A stretch of 64,000 bases of DNA from Candidatus Aenigmatarchaeota archaeon (GTDB taxonomy: Archaea > Aenigmatarchaeota > Aenigmatarchaeia > CG10238-14 > SCSR01). The notes below the pieces were generated by a model. The model had not been told where the DNA came from and did no database searches. It worked only from the letters and a program-made list of their open reading frames with translations. The stretch spans positions 268,010 through 332,009 of the forward strand of contig JACPJU010000001.1 of the NCBI GenBank assembly GCA_016187385.1. The letters run 5' to 3'. The position numbers were made by a program, and so were the translations under genes. Below are positions 8,319 through 16,856 of this stretch, one piece after another (positions within the stretch are counted from its first letter, which is position 1; every line of letters begins with the position of its first letter).

Positions 8319-9659
8319 CTATAGATTTGTGTATAATGGAAATTGTTTACATAGGTTTTCTACAGAATTCTTAACGTTCTTTACAACTTGATTGTTTTTC
8401 ATATCTGATTTAAATTTTTTGAGATATTCTTGCCTTTTTTCTTTGTTGCTTGGTAATTGGTGACCTTTAACTTCGTTAATAATCTGAGACATTAAATTTC
8501 CTATGACTTTCATTTCGTTTTCCTTCATACTTCTGGTTGTAATTGCGGGTGTACCTAATCTAATTCCACTTGGGTAAAAGGGAGATGATGGGTCATTAGG
8601 AATGGTGTTTTTATTAACTATAATACCACAAAGTTCCAATGTTTCCTGTACCAATATTCCATTACCTTCACCAAGGTCTGTAAGATCTATTAGTATCATA
8701 TGATTGTCAGTACCACTTGTTACAAGTTTTAATCCATTATTCATCAGTTCTTCGGCAAGTGCTTTAGCATTTTTTACAATTTGCAGACTATATTCTTTGA
8801 ATTCTGGTTTCATTGATTCGTGTAATGCAACTGCTATGCCGGCAGTTGTATTATCATGCGGTCCTCCCTGCAACCCCGGGAATACTGATTTGTCTATTTT
8901 ATCTGCAAGTTCTGGGTCTTTTTCCAATCCTTTCCTAGTAACCATTATCATAGCTCCTCTCGGACCTCTGAGTGTCTTGTGCGTTGTGGTCATAATAACA
9001 TGGACATAAGACGCCGGGCTTTTATGTACACCTGCAGCAACCAATCCGGCTATATGGGATATATCAGCAGCTAAATATGACCCTGTTTCATCGGCTATTC
9101 TTGAAAACTCTTCGAATGGAAATTCCCTTGTATATGCAGTCGCTCCTACCCAAATAATTTTAGGTTTGTTCTCTGCAGCCAGTTTCCTTACTTCTTCCAA
9201 GTCTATATAACCATCCGGCTTGACGTGATAAGGCACACTTTTAAAATATTGACCGGTAATACTTGTTTTCCATCCATGTGTTAAATGACCGCCATCAGTC
9301 AAATTCTGACCCATTATTACATCACCGGGCTTACAGATTGCAAAATAAATAGCAATATTGGCTGGTGAACCCGAATACGCTTGAACATTTGCATGAGGGA
9401 CATTGAAAAGGGTTTTAGCTCTTTCTATAGCTAGTTTTTCCACAGTGTCGATAAACTCATTGCCTGCATAATATCTTTTCCCGGGATAGCCCTCTGAATA
9501 TTTGTTTGTCAATACCGATCCTATAGCCTGCAATACGGCTACACTGGTGAAATTTTCCGATGGTATAAGATCCAGAGTATTTCTCTGTCTATCAAGTTCG
9601 TTGGTTATGGCCTCAAAAGTTTGAGGGTCTGTATTTTTTAAAATTTGTAGCCATTCCAT
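8319..9659 (-). CDS. glyA: Serine hydroxymethyltransferase
   Basis: This 446-aa PLP enzyme converts serine and THF to glycine and 5,10-methylene-THF. Diagnostic stretches are LIPSENFTS, NKYSEGYPGKRYYAG, HLTHGW, DISHIAGLVAAG and the cofactor-lysine motif TTTHKTLRGPRG. I prefer the ATG at 9,659, which has GTGA six bases upstream; a GTG at 9,668 would add three residues. It is divergent from the cyclo-ligase/FolD pair, and the three together form a one-carbon module. Use of bacterial-type folate enzymes rather than methanopterin ones is known in several archaeal groups. Confidence 0.97.
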   Translation of the reverse strand: MEWLQILKNTDPQTFEAITNELDRQRNTLDLIPSENFTSVAVLQAIGSVLTNKYSEGYPGKRYYAGNEFIDTVEKLAIERAKTLFNVPHANVQAYSGSPANIAIYFAICKPGDVIMGQNLTDGGHLTHGWKTSITGQYFKSVPYHVKPDGYIDLEEVRKLAAENKPKIIWVGATAYTREFPFEEFSRIADETGSYLAADISHIAGLVAAGVHKSPASYVHVIMTTTHKTLRGPRGAMIMVTRKGLEKDPELADKIDKSVFPGLQGGPHDNTTAGIAVALHESMKPEFKEYSLQIVKNAKALAEELMNNGLKLVTSGTDNHMILIDLTDLGEGNGILVQETLELCGIIVNKNTIPNDPSSPFYPSGIRLGTPAITTRSMKENEMKVIGNLMSQIINEVKGHQLPSNKEKRQEYLKKFKSDMKNNQVVKNVKNSVENLCKQFPLYTNL

Positions 9660-9757
9660 CGTATTCACAATTCATTTAAAATGGAGTTAACTATAAATAG
9701 GTGACAGTAAACATATACAACACTAACATTCTAAAACCTTGAGTAATATTAAAAATT

Positions 9758-10297
9758 ATGAAAAGACACGATCTTAGAAATGAATTGATTTTGAAAAGAA
9801 ATGCACTAAATAGGAATCTTGTGATTGAGACAAGCAAAGTCATAGTAGACAAAGTAAGAAATTACGAGCCTTTCAAAAAGTCTACTAGAATTATGTTATA
9901 TTTTGAAATTGGGAACGAAGTTAAAATAAGTCCGTTGCTTGATGATAGCAAAGAATTCTATTTGCCGAAATTGTTGAATAATAGTATAGTGCCTATAAGA
10001 TTTACAGGATTTGATAGGTTAGAAACCAATAATTTTGGTGTAAAAGAACCTTCTGGTTCTGAGATAGACAAAAACAGATTGGAAATATGCATTGTTCCTG
10101 GAGTTTGTTTCGATGTGGAAGGAAATAGAATGGGTTATGGTAAAGGTTTCTACGACAGGTTTTTAGGCGACTTTAACGGATTGAAGATTGGTATATGTTA
10201 TGAATTTCAACTTGTAGAAAAAGTCCATGAGAAAAAACATGATATAACAATGGATGTAATAATAACTGAGAAAGATATCTATGAGAACAAATGGTAA
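9758..10297 (+). CDS. 5-formyltetrahydrofolate cyclo-ligase (MTHFS)
   Basis: This 179-aa protein shows the family hallmark MGYGKGFYDRFLG near residue 130 (GxGxGYYDR), and the N-terminal RHDLRNELILKRNAL helix with Lys/Arg residues that contact ATP. It converts 5-formyl-THF to 5,10-methenyl-THF using ATP, which recycles the dead-end folate formed by serine hydroxymethyltransferase side activity. It overlaps folD by 17 bases, so the two are translationally linked. It lies in the group that can feed the N-formyltransferase. Confidence 0.92.
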   Translation: MKRHDLRNELILKRNALNRNLVIETSKVIVDKVRNYEPFKKSTRIMLYFEIGNEVKISPLLDDSKEFYLPKLLNNSIVPIRFTGFDRLETNNFGVKEPSGSEIDKNRLEICIVPGVCFDVEGNRMGYGKGFYDRFLGDFNGLKIGICYEFQLVEKVHEKKHDITMDVIITEKDIYENKW

Positions 10298-11117
10298 AGA
10301 GATTGCATCGGAAATTAGAAAATCTTTAGATAAAAAGTTAGACGAATTGAAAATTAGGTATAACAGAGTGCCTAAGCTTTGCACTATATTAGTAGGAAAT
10401 AATGCAAGTTCGAAAATATTTGTTAGAAGAAAGGAGATTGCGGCAAAGGAATTAGGTATTGATTTTCAAAAATATGAGATTTATGGAAGTGCAAGCACGG
10501 AAGATGTTATAAAAATTATTGGAAATTTAAATGAAGATGTAAATTGTAACTCTATATTAATCCAGCTTCCGCTTCCAAATCAAAATACAGAAGAGATATT
10601 GCGATCAATACATCCGAGTAAAGATGTAGATTGTTTACATCCCTTAAATTTAGGGAACTTGATGAGTAAAAAAGATGACATACTGTTACCGCCAGTTGTT
10701 TCGGCTATTATGGAATTCATAGGAAATGATTTGAAAGGTAAAAAAATAACAGTTGTTGGTAGTGGAAGATTAGTTGGATCACCATTGAGTATATATTTAA
10801 TGAATAAAGGTGCTACTGTTTTCGTTTGTAATGAATATACAAAAAACATTGAAATGTATACAAAAGAATCGGACATAGTTGTGAGTTGTGCAGGAGTCCC
10901 AAAATTAATTAAAACTGATATGGTAAAACAGGGCGCAAAAATTATAGATGCGGGTATAAGTCAAGTTGATGGTATCATAACGGGAGACGTTGATTATGAG
11001 AATGTGAGCAAGAAGGCAGAAGTCACACCTGTTCCTGGAGGGGTGGGACCGGTGACTGTGGAGATGCTTCTGAAAAATACTTTGTACTTATTCGAAGAGC
11101 AGATGAAAATCATATAA
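10281..11117 (+). CDS. folD: Methylene-THF dehydrogenase / methenyl-THF cyclohydrolase
   Basis: This 278-aa bifunctional enzyme takes 5,10-methylene-THF to 10-formyl-THF. Recognisable motifs are LVGNNASSKIFVRRKEIAA (catalytic lysine region), KDVDCLHPLNLGNL, the nucleotide site VVGSGRLVGSPLSIYLM and PVPGGVGPVTVEMLLKNT. Two departures stand out. The usual Tyr of the YVxxK motif is Phe (FVRRK), and DVDGFHP reads DVDCLHP. The catalytic lysine and the C-terminal folate motif are intact, so activity is expected. The start at 10,281 matches the family N-terminus (MRTNGKEIA) and overlaps the cyclo-ligase. Confidence 0.95.
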   Translation: MRTNGKEIASEIRKSLDKKLDELKIRYNRVPKLCTILVGNNASSKIFVRRKEIAAKELGIDFQKYEIYGSASTEDVIKIIGNLNEDVNCNSILIQLPLPNQNTEEILRSIHPSKDVDCLHPLNLGNLMSKKDDILLPPVVSAIMEFIGNDLKGKKITVVGSGRLVGSPLSIYLMNKGATVFVCNEYTKNIEMYTKESDIVVSCAGVPKLIKTDMVKQGAKIIDAGISQVDGIITGDVDYENVSKKAEVTPVPGGVGPVTVEMLLKNTLYLFEEQMKII

Positions 11118-11127
11118 TATTGAAATT

Positions 11128-12213
11128 CTATAACAAACCTTCACTTTGAAGGAATTTATAAACTTCTTCGGCTGCTAGTTCATTTCCATTAACATTGAGA
11201 TGCGTGTCTATTGAATAGAAAAGTTGGGTATTTTCAGAATGTTTTCTAAATGAATGTGTTAGATCTATGCATGTTAATGCGTTTTCTTGACAAATTTGAT
11301 AAATTGTATTTGTGTAATAATCTAGATTTATCTCGTTAAAACCTGGTATTTTGTCTGAAATCAAATGACCGTATACCTGTTCCTTGCTTGGCATTATAAC
11401 CACTATCATTTTGGCATTTATGGAATCGGATAAATTTTTAATTCGAATCAAAGAATCCTCTGTTATCACCAGACCTTTTTTAACTGACTCACTCTCTATA
11501 GTTTCTTTGCGTGGAAGGAGTTCAGGTTGAAATGTGAAATTGAACTTGTCATCGTTGTAAGTTATGCTTGTCGAACTTGGTGAATCCAGCACTTGGTATT
11601 TGAAATATCTCACGAGACTATATGTTTTGGTGTTCCATAAAAGCCAATTTCTAACCTCTCTCATTTTAGGTGTAAGAAGATAATTACCGTCTATGTCATT
11701 GAAATAAAACTGGACAACAACTAATTCTGGCTTGAGTTCTGTCCCGTATTTTTCCATTTGTTTCTCTGATTGTAATGTAGAATATCCGGAAACCCCCATA
11801 TTTATAAAATCTTTTCCTGTTTTTGATTCAAGTTTTTCCACCCAAGTATCAGTCATATTTACGGCGCCAAAAGTGAAAGAGTCTCCAAGCACAATAGCAT
11901 AAACAGAATCATTGGTTCCATCGTCTCTGAATCCAACATCATCTAAACCCAAATCATTGGTTTGGACACTTATCGTATCCCCGTCAGATAGTATGATGCT
12001 AGCATCGACATCCGGCTTTAACTTCCACAATGTGAAAGAGTCGTACTCCATTATTCGTAACGGATTTGGTCCTTGTTTATATATATTTGATTCAGGGAAA
12101 ATCCATGACGCTATTTGGAATATTATTTCTATGGCTATGACAGATAATACAGCTACGAGAATTATGCCAATTGTAGTATAAACTATTTTTTTGCGCGTAT
12201 TGATTTTTTCCAT
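11128..12213 (-). CDS. Membrane-anchored SGNH/GDSL-type hydrolase or acyltransferase
   Basis: This 361-aa protein has one N-terminal membrane segment (about residues 10-37) and then an exported SGNH domain. The Ser nucleophile block is VLGDSFTFG, the Gly/Asn blocks are MGVSGYST and FYFNDIDGN, and the Asp-His pair is in SIDTHLNVNGNE. Members of this AlgX/DltD-like group add or remove acetyl groups on extracellular polysaccharide. Facing outside the membrane and lying in a polysaccharide locus, it probably edits O-acetyl groups on the surface glycan. Esterase or transferase activity cannot be told apart here. Confidence 0.85.
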   Translation of the reverse strand: MEKINTRKKIVYTTIGIILVAVLSVIAIEIIFQIASWIFPESNIYKQGPNPLRIMEYDSFTLWKLKPDVDASIILSDGDTISVQTNDLGLDDVGFRDDGTNDSVYAIVLGDSFTFGAVNMTDTWVEKLESKTGKDFINMGVSGYSTLQSEKQMEKYGTELKPELVVVQFYFNDIDGNYLLTPKMREVRNWLLWNTKTYSLVRYFKYQVLDSPSSTSITYNDDKFNFTFQPELLPRKETIESESVKKGLVITEDSLIRIKNLSDSINAKMIVVIMPSKEQVYGHLISDKIPGFNEINLDYYTNTIYQICQENALTCIDLTHSFRKHSENTQLFYSIDTHLNVNGNELAAEEVYKFLQSEGLL

Positions 12214-12304
12214 TTTGACACTTAATATTTCATTAGTTGACTATTTAAGATGATAAATTCCGTACGAAAATAAAACTTAAATTGTTATAAGTTAAGTGGG
12301 TGTT

Positions 12305-13192
12305 ATGACTGTACCAAAAGTGTCAATAGTAATACCGAGCTATAATGGAAAGAACCTTACGGTAAACTTGCTGAATTCGATAAAGGAAACCGTATACAAA
12401 GATTACGAAGTGATCGTAGTTGACAATGGTTCTGATGATGGGTGTTATGAATATGTGAAAGAACATTTTCCGGATGCGAAAGCCGTAAAAATTAAAATAA
12501 ACCGAGGTGTTACGGGAGCTTGGAATGAAGGGATAAAAAACAGTAGAGGCAGGTACATAGTTGTAATGAATAATGATATGATTGTAGATCCGAACTGGCT
12601 GACAGAACTTGTTAAAGTCGCCGAGTCTGACAATAAGATTGGGATTGTCGGCAGTGTTCTGATGGATTTCAATTCGGCAAAGACTGACGTTATTCAGAGA
12701 CTTGGATATGTGGAAATCGACAAAGTAATTTTGAAATTCGTACCTGTAGCGAAGGATGAAATATATAGGAACCAGTTTCCGGATGTTTTAAAAGTTGACC
12801 ATACGTTCGGTCTAGTTAAAAGAGAAGTAATTGATAAGATCGTAGAGTTTGATGAGAAGAATTTCATGTCATGGGACGAGGTAGACTTTTGTTATCGAGC
12901 TAAGAAGTTTGGTTACACGACTGTAACAGCCACTAAATCAAAAATATATCATATTGGAAGTGTGACAGTGAAAAAAGAACCGTACATAAGAGTTTTCCAT
13001 TATCATAAAAATAGGATTAGATTCATGCTCAAAAACCTTTCTTTGTTTAGGAAACTCGTGAATGTACCTCTGACATTGGTATACTATATGTTTGAGATTA
13101 TGTTTCGTTTGGTAAGGGGGGATTCTCAATATAGTAGAGCAGTTTTGAATGGAATTTTTTGGAACATAAAAAACGTTAGGGATTATATTTGA
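12305..13192 (+). CDS. Family 2 glycosyltransferase
   Basis: This 295-aa GT2 enzyme has N-terminal VSIVIPSYNGKN, VDNGSDDG, the metal site MNNDM and the acceptor-side motif MSWDEVDFCYRAKKFGY (ED-like). The chosen ATG at 12,305 has GGGTG four bases upstream; a GTG at 12,296 would add three residues. The 3' end overlaps the convergent aminotransferase by 10 bases. It resembles the rhamnosyltransferase branch of GT2, but the sugar it transfers cannot be named. Confidence 0.9.
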   Translation: MTVPKVSIVIPSYNGKNLTVNLLNSIKETVYKDYEVIVVDNGSDDGCYEYVKEHFPDAKAVKIKINRGVTGAWNEGIKNSRGRYIVVMNNDMIVDPNWLTELVKVAESDNKIGIVGSVLMDFNSAKTDVIQRLGYVEIDKVILKFVPVAKDEIYRNQFPDVLKVDHTFGLVKREVIDKIVEFDEKNFMSWDEVDFCYRAKKFGYTTVTATKSKIYHIGSVTVKKEPYIRVFHYHKNRIRFMLKNLSLFRKLVNVPLTLVYYMFEIMFRLVRGDSQYSRAVLNGIFWNIKNVRDYI

Positions 13193-14316
13193 TTGTTGAA
13201 GAACTGTTTTATTTTGTCTACTACAAATCTAATTTGTTCCTCTGTCAACTCGGGATACATGGGCATGCTTAAAATATCTTGACACACTTCCTCGGTAACA
13301 GGAAAATCACCCCGTTTATATCCTAAATTCTTGTACGCGGGTTGAAGATGCAATGGTATGGGATAGTAAATTTGTGTAGTTATTTCGTTCTGCTTCAAAA
13401 ATTCGGCCAGATCGTCCCTTTTTTTGTTCCTTACCATTATCGTGTAAACATAAAACACATGCTTCGAATATTCCGCCACAAATGGTACTACAACACTGTC
13501 TTTCAATTCTGCCAATAAGTCATTGTACAGTTTTGCATTTTCTATTCTCTTTTTGTTAAAGTCTTCTAAGAATTTCAACTTTACATTAAGAACAGCCGCT
13601 TGTATATCAGACATCCTGTAATTAAAACCTACAACATTGTATTCGTATTTCTTGTTTTTCCCCCTTCCATGATCTAGTAGCATGGTTGATATTGAAGCTA
13701 TTTTTTCATTGTTGGTTACAATGCAACCTGCGTCGCCAAATGACCCCAAATTCTTTGCTGGATAAAAACTGAAACATCCTACATCGCTTATAGGCACTCG
13801 TTTACCATCATATTCAGAACCGTGTGCTTGTGCACAATCTTCAACAACAATCAGATTATGTTTTTCAGCAATTTCCATTATAGGTTTCATGTCAGATGGT
13901 TGACCATACAAATGCACAGGTAAAATAACTTTGGTCTTCTGAGAGATGTGACTTTCTATTTTATTGACATCCATGTTGAACGTATTTCCATCTATATCTA
14001 CAAACTTTGGAGTCAGACCGACGTTAACAATAGATTCTGCTGTTGCAGTAAAAGTATTCGATACAGTGATAACTTCGTCATTGTGGTTTAGATTTAAACT
14101 ACGAAGAGCAAGTTCCAATGCCGTTGTGCCTGAACTACATCCAACACAAAAATTAGCCCCGCAAAATTTCGCGAAATCTTTTTCAAACACACCCAAAGTA
14201 CTTCCTCTCAAGAATTCTGAAGTGTCTATAATGTTTTCTATAGATTTGATAATCTCATTCTTCAACAACGAATGTTGTATCTTCAAGTCAACTAGTGGGA
14301 CTTTCATTTCAATCAT
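13183..14316 (-). CDS. DegT/DnrJ/EryC1/StrS aminotransferase, WbpE-like
   Basis: This 377-aa PLP aminotransferase has GCSSGTTALELALRSL, VEDCAQAHGSEYDGKRV and the lysine motif FSFYPAKNLGSFGDAG. It is the last gene of a tight three-gene operon after a Gfo/Idh oxidoreductase and a hexapeptide N-acetyltransferase, with one base between it and the acetyltransferase. That set matches WbpB-WbpD-WbpE, which adds a 3-acetamido group to UDP-GlcNAcA. In that pathway this protein would aminate the 3-keto sugar made by the oxidoreductase. Confidence 0.93.
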   Translation of the reverse strand: MIEMKVPLVDLKIQHSLLKNEIIKSIENIIDTSEFLRGSTLGVFEKDFAKFCGANFCVGCSSGTTALELALRSLNLNHNDEVITVSNTFTATAESIVNVGLTPKFVDIDGNTFNMDVNKIESHISQKTKVILPVHLYGQPSDMKPIMEIAEKHNLIVVEDCAQAHGSEYDGKRVPISDVGCFSFYPAKNLGSFGDAGCIVTNNEKIASISTMLLDHGRGKNKKYEYNVVGFNYRMSDIQAAVLNVKLKFLEDFNKKRIENAKLYNDLLAELKDSVVVPFVAEYSKHVFYVYTIMVRNKKRDDLAEFLKQNEITTQIYYPIPLHLQPAYKNLGYKRGDFPVTEEVCQDILSMPMYPELTEEQIRFVVDKIKQFFNNQI

Positions 14317-14943
14317 TTAGATATTGTAAACGGGTCTCCCGTCAGGGAAATTTATTTCTCGTATATCTTTTATGACTTTTCCTGGTCTTCCTATAACCAC
14401 TTTGAAAGGTGGAACGTCTTTTGTTACTAAAGAACCGGCTCCTATTAACGAATTTTCACCAATTGTAACACCCGGCATTATTATTGCCCTCGCTGCAATT
14501 ATTGCTCCTTTTTTTATGACAGACCCCCTTAACCTTTCTTTTTCACCGGGAGAATACGGATATTTAGAATTCAAAAAATAAACTCCTGGACTAATTCTGC
14601 AATCGTCTTCTATGACTGTATTCTCGAATATATGAACATCTGAATGAAGCTTTACGTTGTTTCCTATTTTTACATTGAATGCAACTTCGCTGCCTATGCC
14701 TATGCTCACATCATTTCCTATCTCGTTCGATTGGCGTATAACTACAGAGTGGCCGGTTTTGAAGTTGTTTCCTATCTTGTTTCCAGAGTAAATCACGCTA
14801 AAGGAACGTATTGTAGAATTGTCGCCTATAATAGTTTCAAGTTCACCGGACTTCTTACCGACAGGTGGTTTGCCTATTATAACGAACTCCTCCAATTCAA
14901 CGTCCTTTCCAAGTTTTACGTTTTCATATACTATTTTGTTCAT
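14317..14943 (-). CDS. Hexapeptide-repeat sugar N-acetyltransferase, WbpD-like
   Basis: This 208-aa protein is built of left-handed beta-helix hexapeptides ([23 protein letters not shown]) and ends with [25 protein letters not shown], which is typical of the WbpD/WlbB acetyl-CoA-dependent amino-sugar acetyltransferases. It overlaps the upstream oxidoreductase by four bases and abuts the aminotransferase, so all three are co-translated. The expected reaction is N-acetylation of the 3-amino group of a UDP-amino-uronic acid. Confidence 0.92.
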   Translation of the reverse strand: MNKIVYENVKLGKDVELEEFVIIGKPPVGKKSGELETIIGDNSTIRSFSVIYSGNKIGNNFKTGHSVVIRQSNEIGNDVSIGIGSEVAFNVKIGNNVKLHSDVHIFENTVIEDDCRISPGVYFLNSKYPYSPGEKERLRGSVIKKGAIIAARAIIMPGVTIGENSLIGAGSLVTKDVPPFKVVIGRPGKVIKDIREINFPDGRPVYNI

Positions 14944-15884
14944 ATTTCCAATTCCCGGCCCAATTTGGCTGAATCAAGAGCACGCTCACATATGCGAGTT
15001 GTATATATCTCTTCCTCTCCAAGTTTTCTCATTTCAGAATTTTCACTCGAATTCAAAAAGTTCTTTATCATCTCTTTCAAAGGTTCTTTCTTCTCCAAAT
15101 TTATAGTCTCGCTAATCCATTCATTTCCGGAAAGTTTGTATTTTGTTAACATCTGTTCCTTAAAGTCTGCATAAATTGCACCTTTTGTTCCCAAGATAAA
15201 CATATCGCGTTTCTTTTCAGGATGAAGGCAGCTCAATTCCAGTGTAGCATGAAATTTCTCGTATCCGAGAGTGATGGTTGCAGAGTCCTCGAGATTCGGA
15301 TCTAGCTGGTTTGTTTTTTTACATAAAACTGTTAGAGGTCGCTCGCCTAGAATGAAATTCAAAATATCTATCAAGTGAACGGACAGATTGAATATGACAC
15401 CGGAATCACTACGTGGTGGGTTGGGTTGTATGTATCTAGAATTTATAGCCCTCAACTCTCCCAATTCTGGTAATAATTTCTTGAGTTCGGTTGTGACTGG
15501 GTTGAAACGGAAAAGGTATCCTATATGGAGAATTAAATTCTTGTCTTTTGCCAGTTTCACCAATTCCTCGGCTTCCCTTGAATACAGAACAAATGGCTTC
15601 TCGACTAAAACGTTTATGTTCTCCAACAGGCACGATTTAACAATCTGATAGTGAAAATTGGTCGGGACGACTATACTGACATTATCCACGTTTTTAATGA
15701 GCTCTGTATAATCACTAAAAAAATTTACACCAAATTCTTCGGCTATGCTCCTTCTTGAGACATCCTTATCTGAAATTCCTACAAAATCCGCGTGCTCTGG
15801 GCGAAGCTCGCTATATATTCTGGCATGGTTAACCCCCCATTTACCGGTTCCGATAACTCCAACCTTTTTTACCATCTTCTTCAT
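14940..15884 (-). CDS. Gfo/Idh/MocA oxidoreductase, WbpB-like
   Basis: This 314-aa protein has the Rossmann motif [16 protein letters not shown], the EKP motif (VLVEKPFV) and RFNP in [13 protein letters not shown], all typical of the Gfo/Idh/MocA fold. First in the operon with WbpD- and WbpE-like genes, it is expected to oxidise the 3-hydroxyl of a UDP-N-acetylglucosaminuronic acid. The operon points to a 2,3-diacetamido uronic acid; GlcNAc3NAcA is a known component of archaeal N-glycans in Methanococcus. A nucleotide-sugar dehydrogenase that might make the uronic acid lies at 26,582-27,484. Confidence 0.92.
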   Translation of the reverse strand: MKKMVKKVGVIGTGKWGVNHARIYSELRPEHADFVGISDKDVSRRSIAEEFGVNFFSDYTELIKNVDNVSIVVPTNFHYQIVKSCLLENINVLVEKPFVLYSREAEELVKLAKDKNLILHIGYLFRFNPVTTELKKLLPELGELRAINSRYIQPNPPRSDSGVIFNLSVHLIDILNFILGERPLTVLCKKTNQLDPNLEDSATITLGYEKFHATLELSCLHPEKKRDMFILGTKGAIYADFKEQMLTKYKLSGNEWISETINLEKKEPLKEMIKNFLNSSENSEMRKLGEEEIYTTRICERALDSAKLGRELEI

Positions 15885-15961
15885 ATTTGATTACTATTTA
15901 AAATTTTATAAGTCTATTATTCTTAGGTTACATCTGAGATAGGATTTAATTCGCGATAAAC

Positions 15962-16408
15962 ATGAAAATGTTAATACCGGTCAGCCCTGGCGGGCATTTG
16001 ACACAAAGTGTGTTTTTGGCAGAAAAACTGAAGGGTTACGACTTGACTTTTGTTACAGCATATTCTGCAAAATTCAGGAGTCCTACTAAAAAATGGAAAT
16101 TTCGATTTGTTATAAATCCAGATAGATATTTGCTCAAATTCATGGTCCTAATTTTCCAGTCATTATGGATTTTGTTAAGGGAGAACCCGAAGGTTATAGT
16201 CTCAACGGGTTCAAACATCCCGATACCGTTTTTTATTATAGGCAAATTGATGGGTAAAAAATTGATCTATATAGAGAGTTTTTCCAGAGTTAAAACACCG
16301 TCTTTGTCTGGGAGAATTCTTTACCGATTTTCGGACTTGTTTTTTGTACAATGGGAAACAATGAAGAAGAGTTATCCTAATGCTATATACGCGGGGAGGT
16401 TAGCATGA
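15962..16408 (+). CDS. Alg14-like glycosyltransferase subunit (PssD-like)
   Basis: This 148-aa protein matches the donor-recruiting membrane half of the split GT-B enzyme Alg13/Alg14. The N-terminus reads MLIPVSPGGHLTQ, with the conserved GGH, followed by a hydrophobic segment near residues 55-75 and SFSRVKTPSLSGR. Alg14/PssD anchors the catalytic partner to the membrane. The next gene overlaps by four bases and encodes that partner. The pair probably adds a HexNAc or uronic acid to a lipid-linked glycan. Confidence 0.88.
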   Translation: MKMLIPVSPGGHLTQSVFLAEKLKGYDLTFVTAYSAKFRSPTKKWKFRFVINPDRYLLKFMVLIFQSLWILLRENPKVIVSTGSNIPIPFFIIGKLMGKKLIYIESFSRVKTPSLSGRILYRFSDLFFVQWETMKKSYPNAIYAGRLA

Positions 16409-16851
16409 TTTTTGTAATTTCTGGTTGGTTTTTCGACGACTTGCTGGAAGAAATGGATAGGATAGCACCGAAATTGAAGGAGCATGTTATTGCACAAATA
16501 GGCAACAGTAAATACATACCTAAAAATATGAAATGGTTCAGATTCCATGATTCATTCTATACATACTACAAAAAGTCGGATGTTGTCATATCGCATTATG
16601 GTGCCGGCACGATATTCGAAGTGTTAAGATTGGGAAAAAAACTGATTTGCATAGAAAACCCAGAAATGATACGAAATCCAGACATTGTCGACGAATTAAG
16701 CAGACTTGGTTACCTGATGAAGTGCAAAAACGTTAGAGATTTGGAAGCCTGCATTAAGAAATCGAAGAATTTCAAATTCAAGAAATACGAGTCTCCTGAA
16801 TGTAAAATACCAGAAAAGATTGATGAATTTGTGAAAAATTCCGGTATTTAG
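16405..16851 (+). CDS. Alg13-like glycosyltransferase catalytic subunit (PssE-like)
   Basis: This 148-aa protein resembles the C-terminal UDP-sugar binding half of GT28 enzymes: KSDVVISHYGAGTIFEVLRL followed by GKKLICIENPEM, the G-G-T-x-E binding loop with Ala in one Gly place. It is co-translated with the Alg14-like gene through an ATGA-type overlap. The complex would sit on the cytoplasmic membrane face and extend a polyprenyl-linked oligosaccharide. The two-gene split is the eukaryote- and PssD/PssE-like arrangement rather than the fused MurG form. Confidence 0.88.
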   Translation: MIFVISGWFFDDLLEEMDRIAPKLKEHVIAQIGNSKYIPKNMKWFRFHDSFYTYYKKSDVVISHYGAGTIFEVLRLGKKLICIENPEMIRNPDIVDELSRLGYLMKCKNVRDLEACIKKSKNFKFKKYESPECKIPEKIDEFVKNSGI

Positions 16852-16856
16852 ACAAA

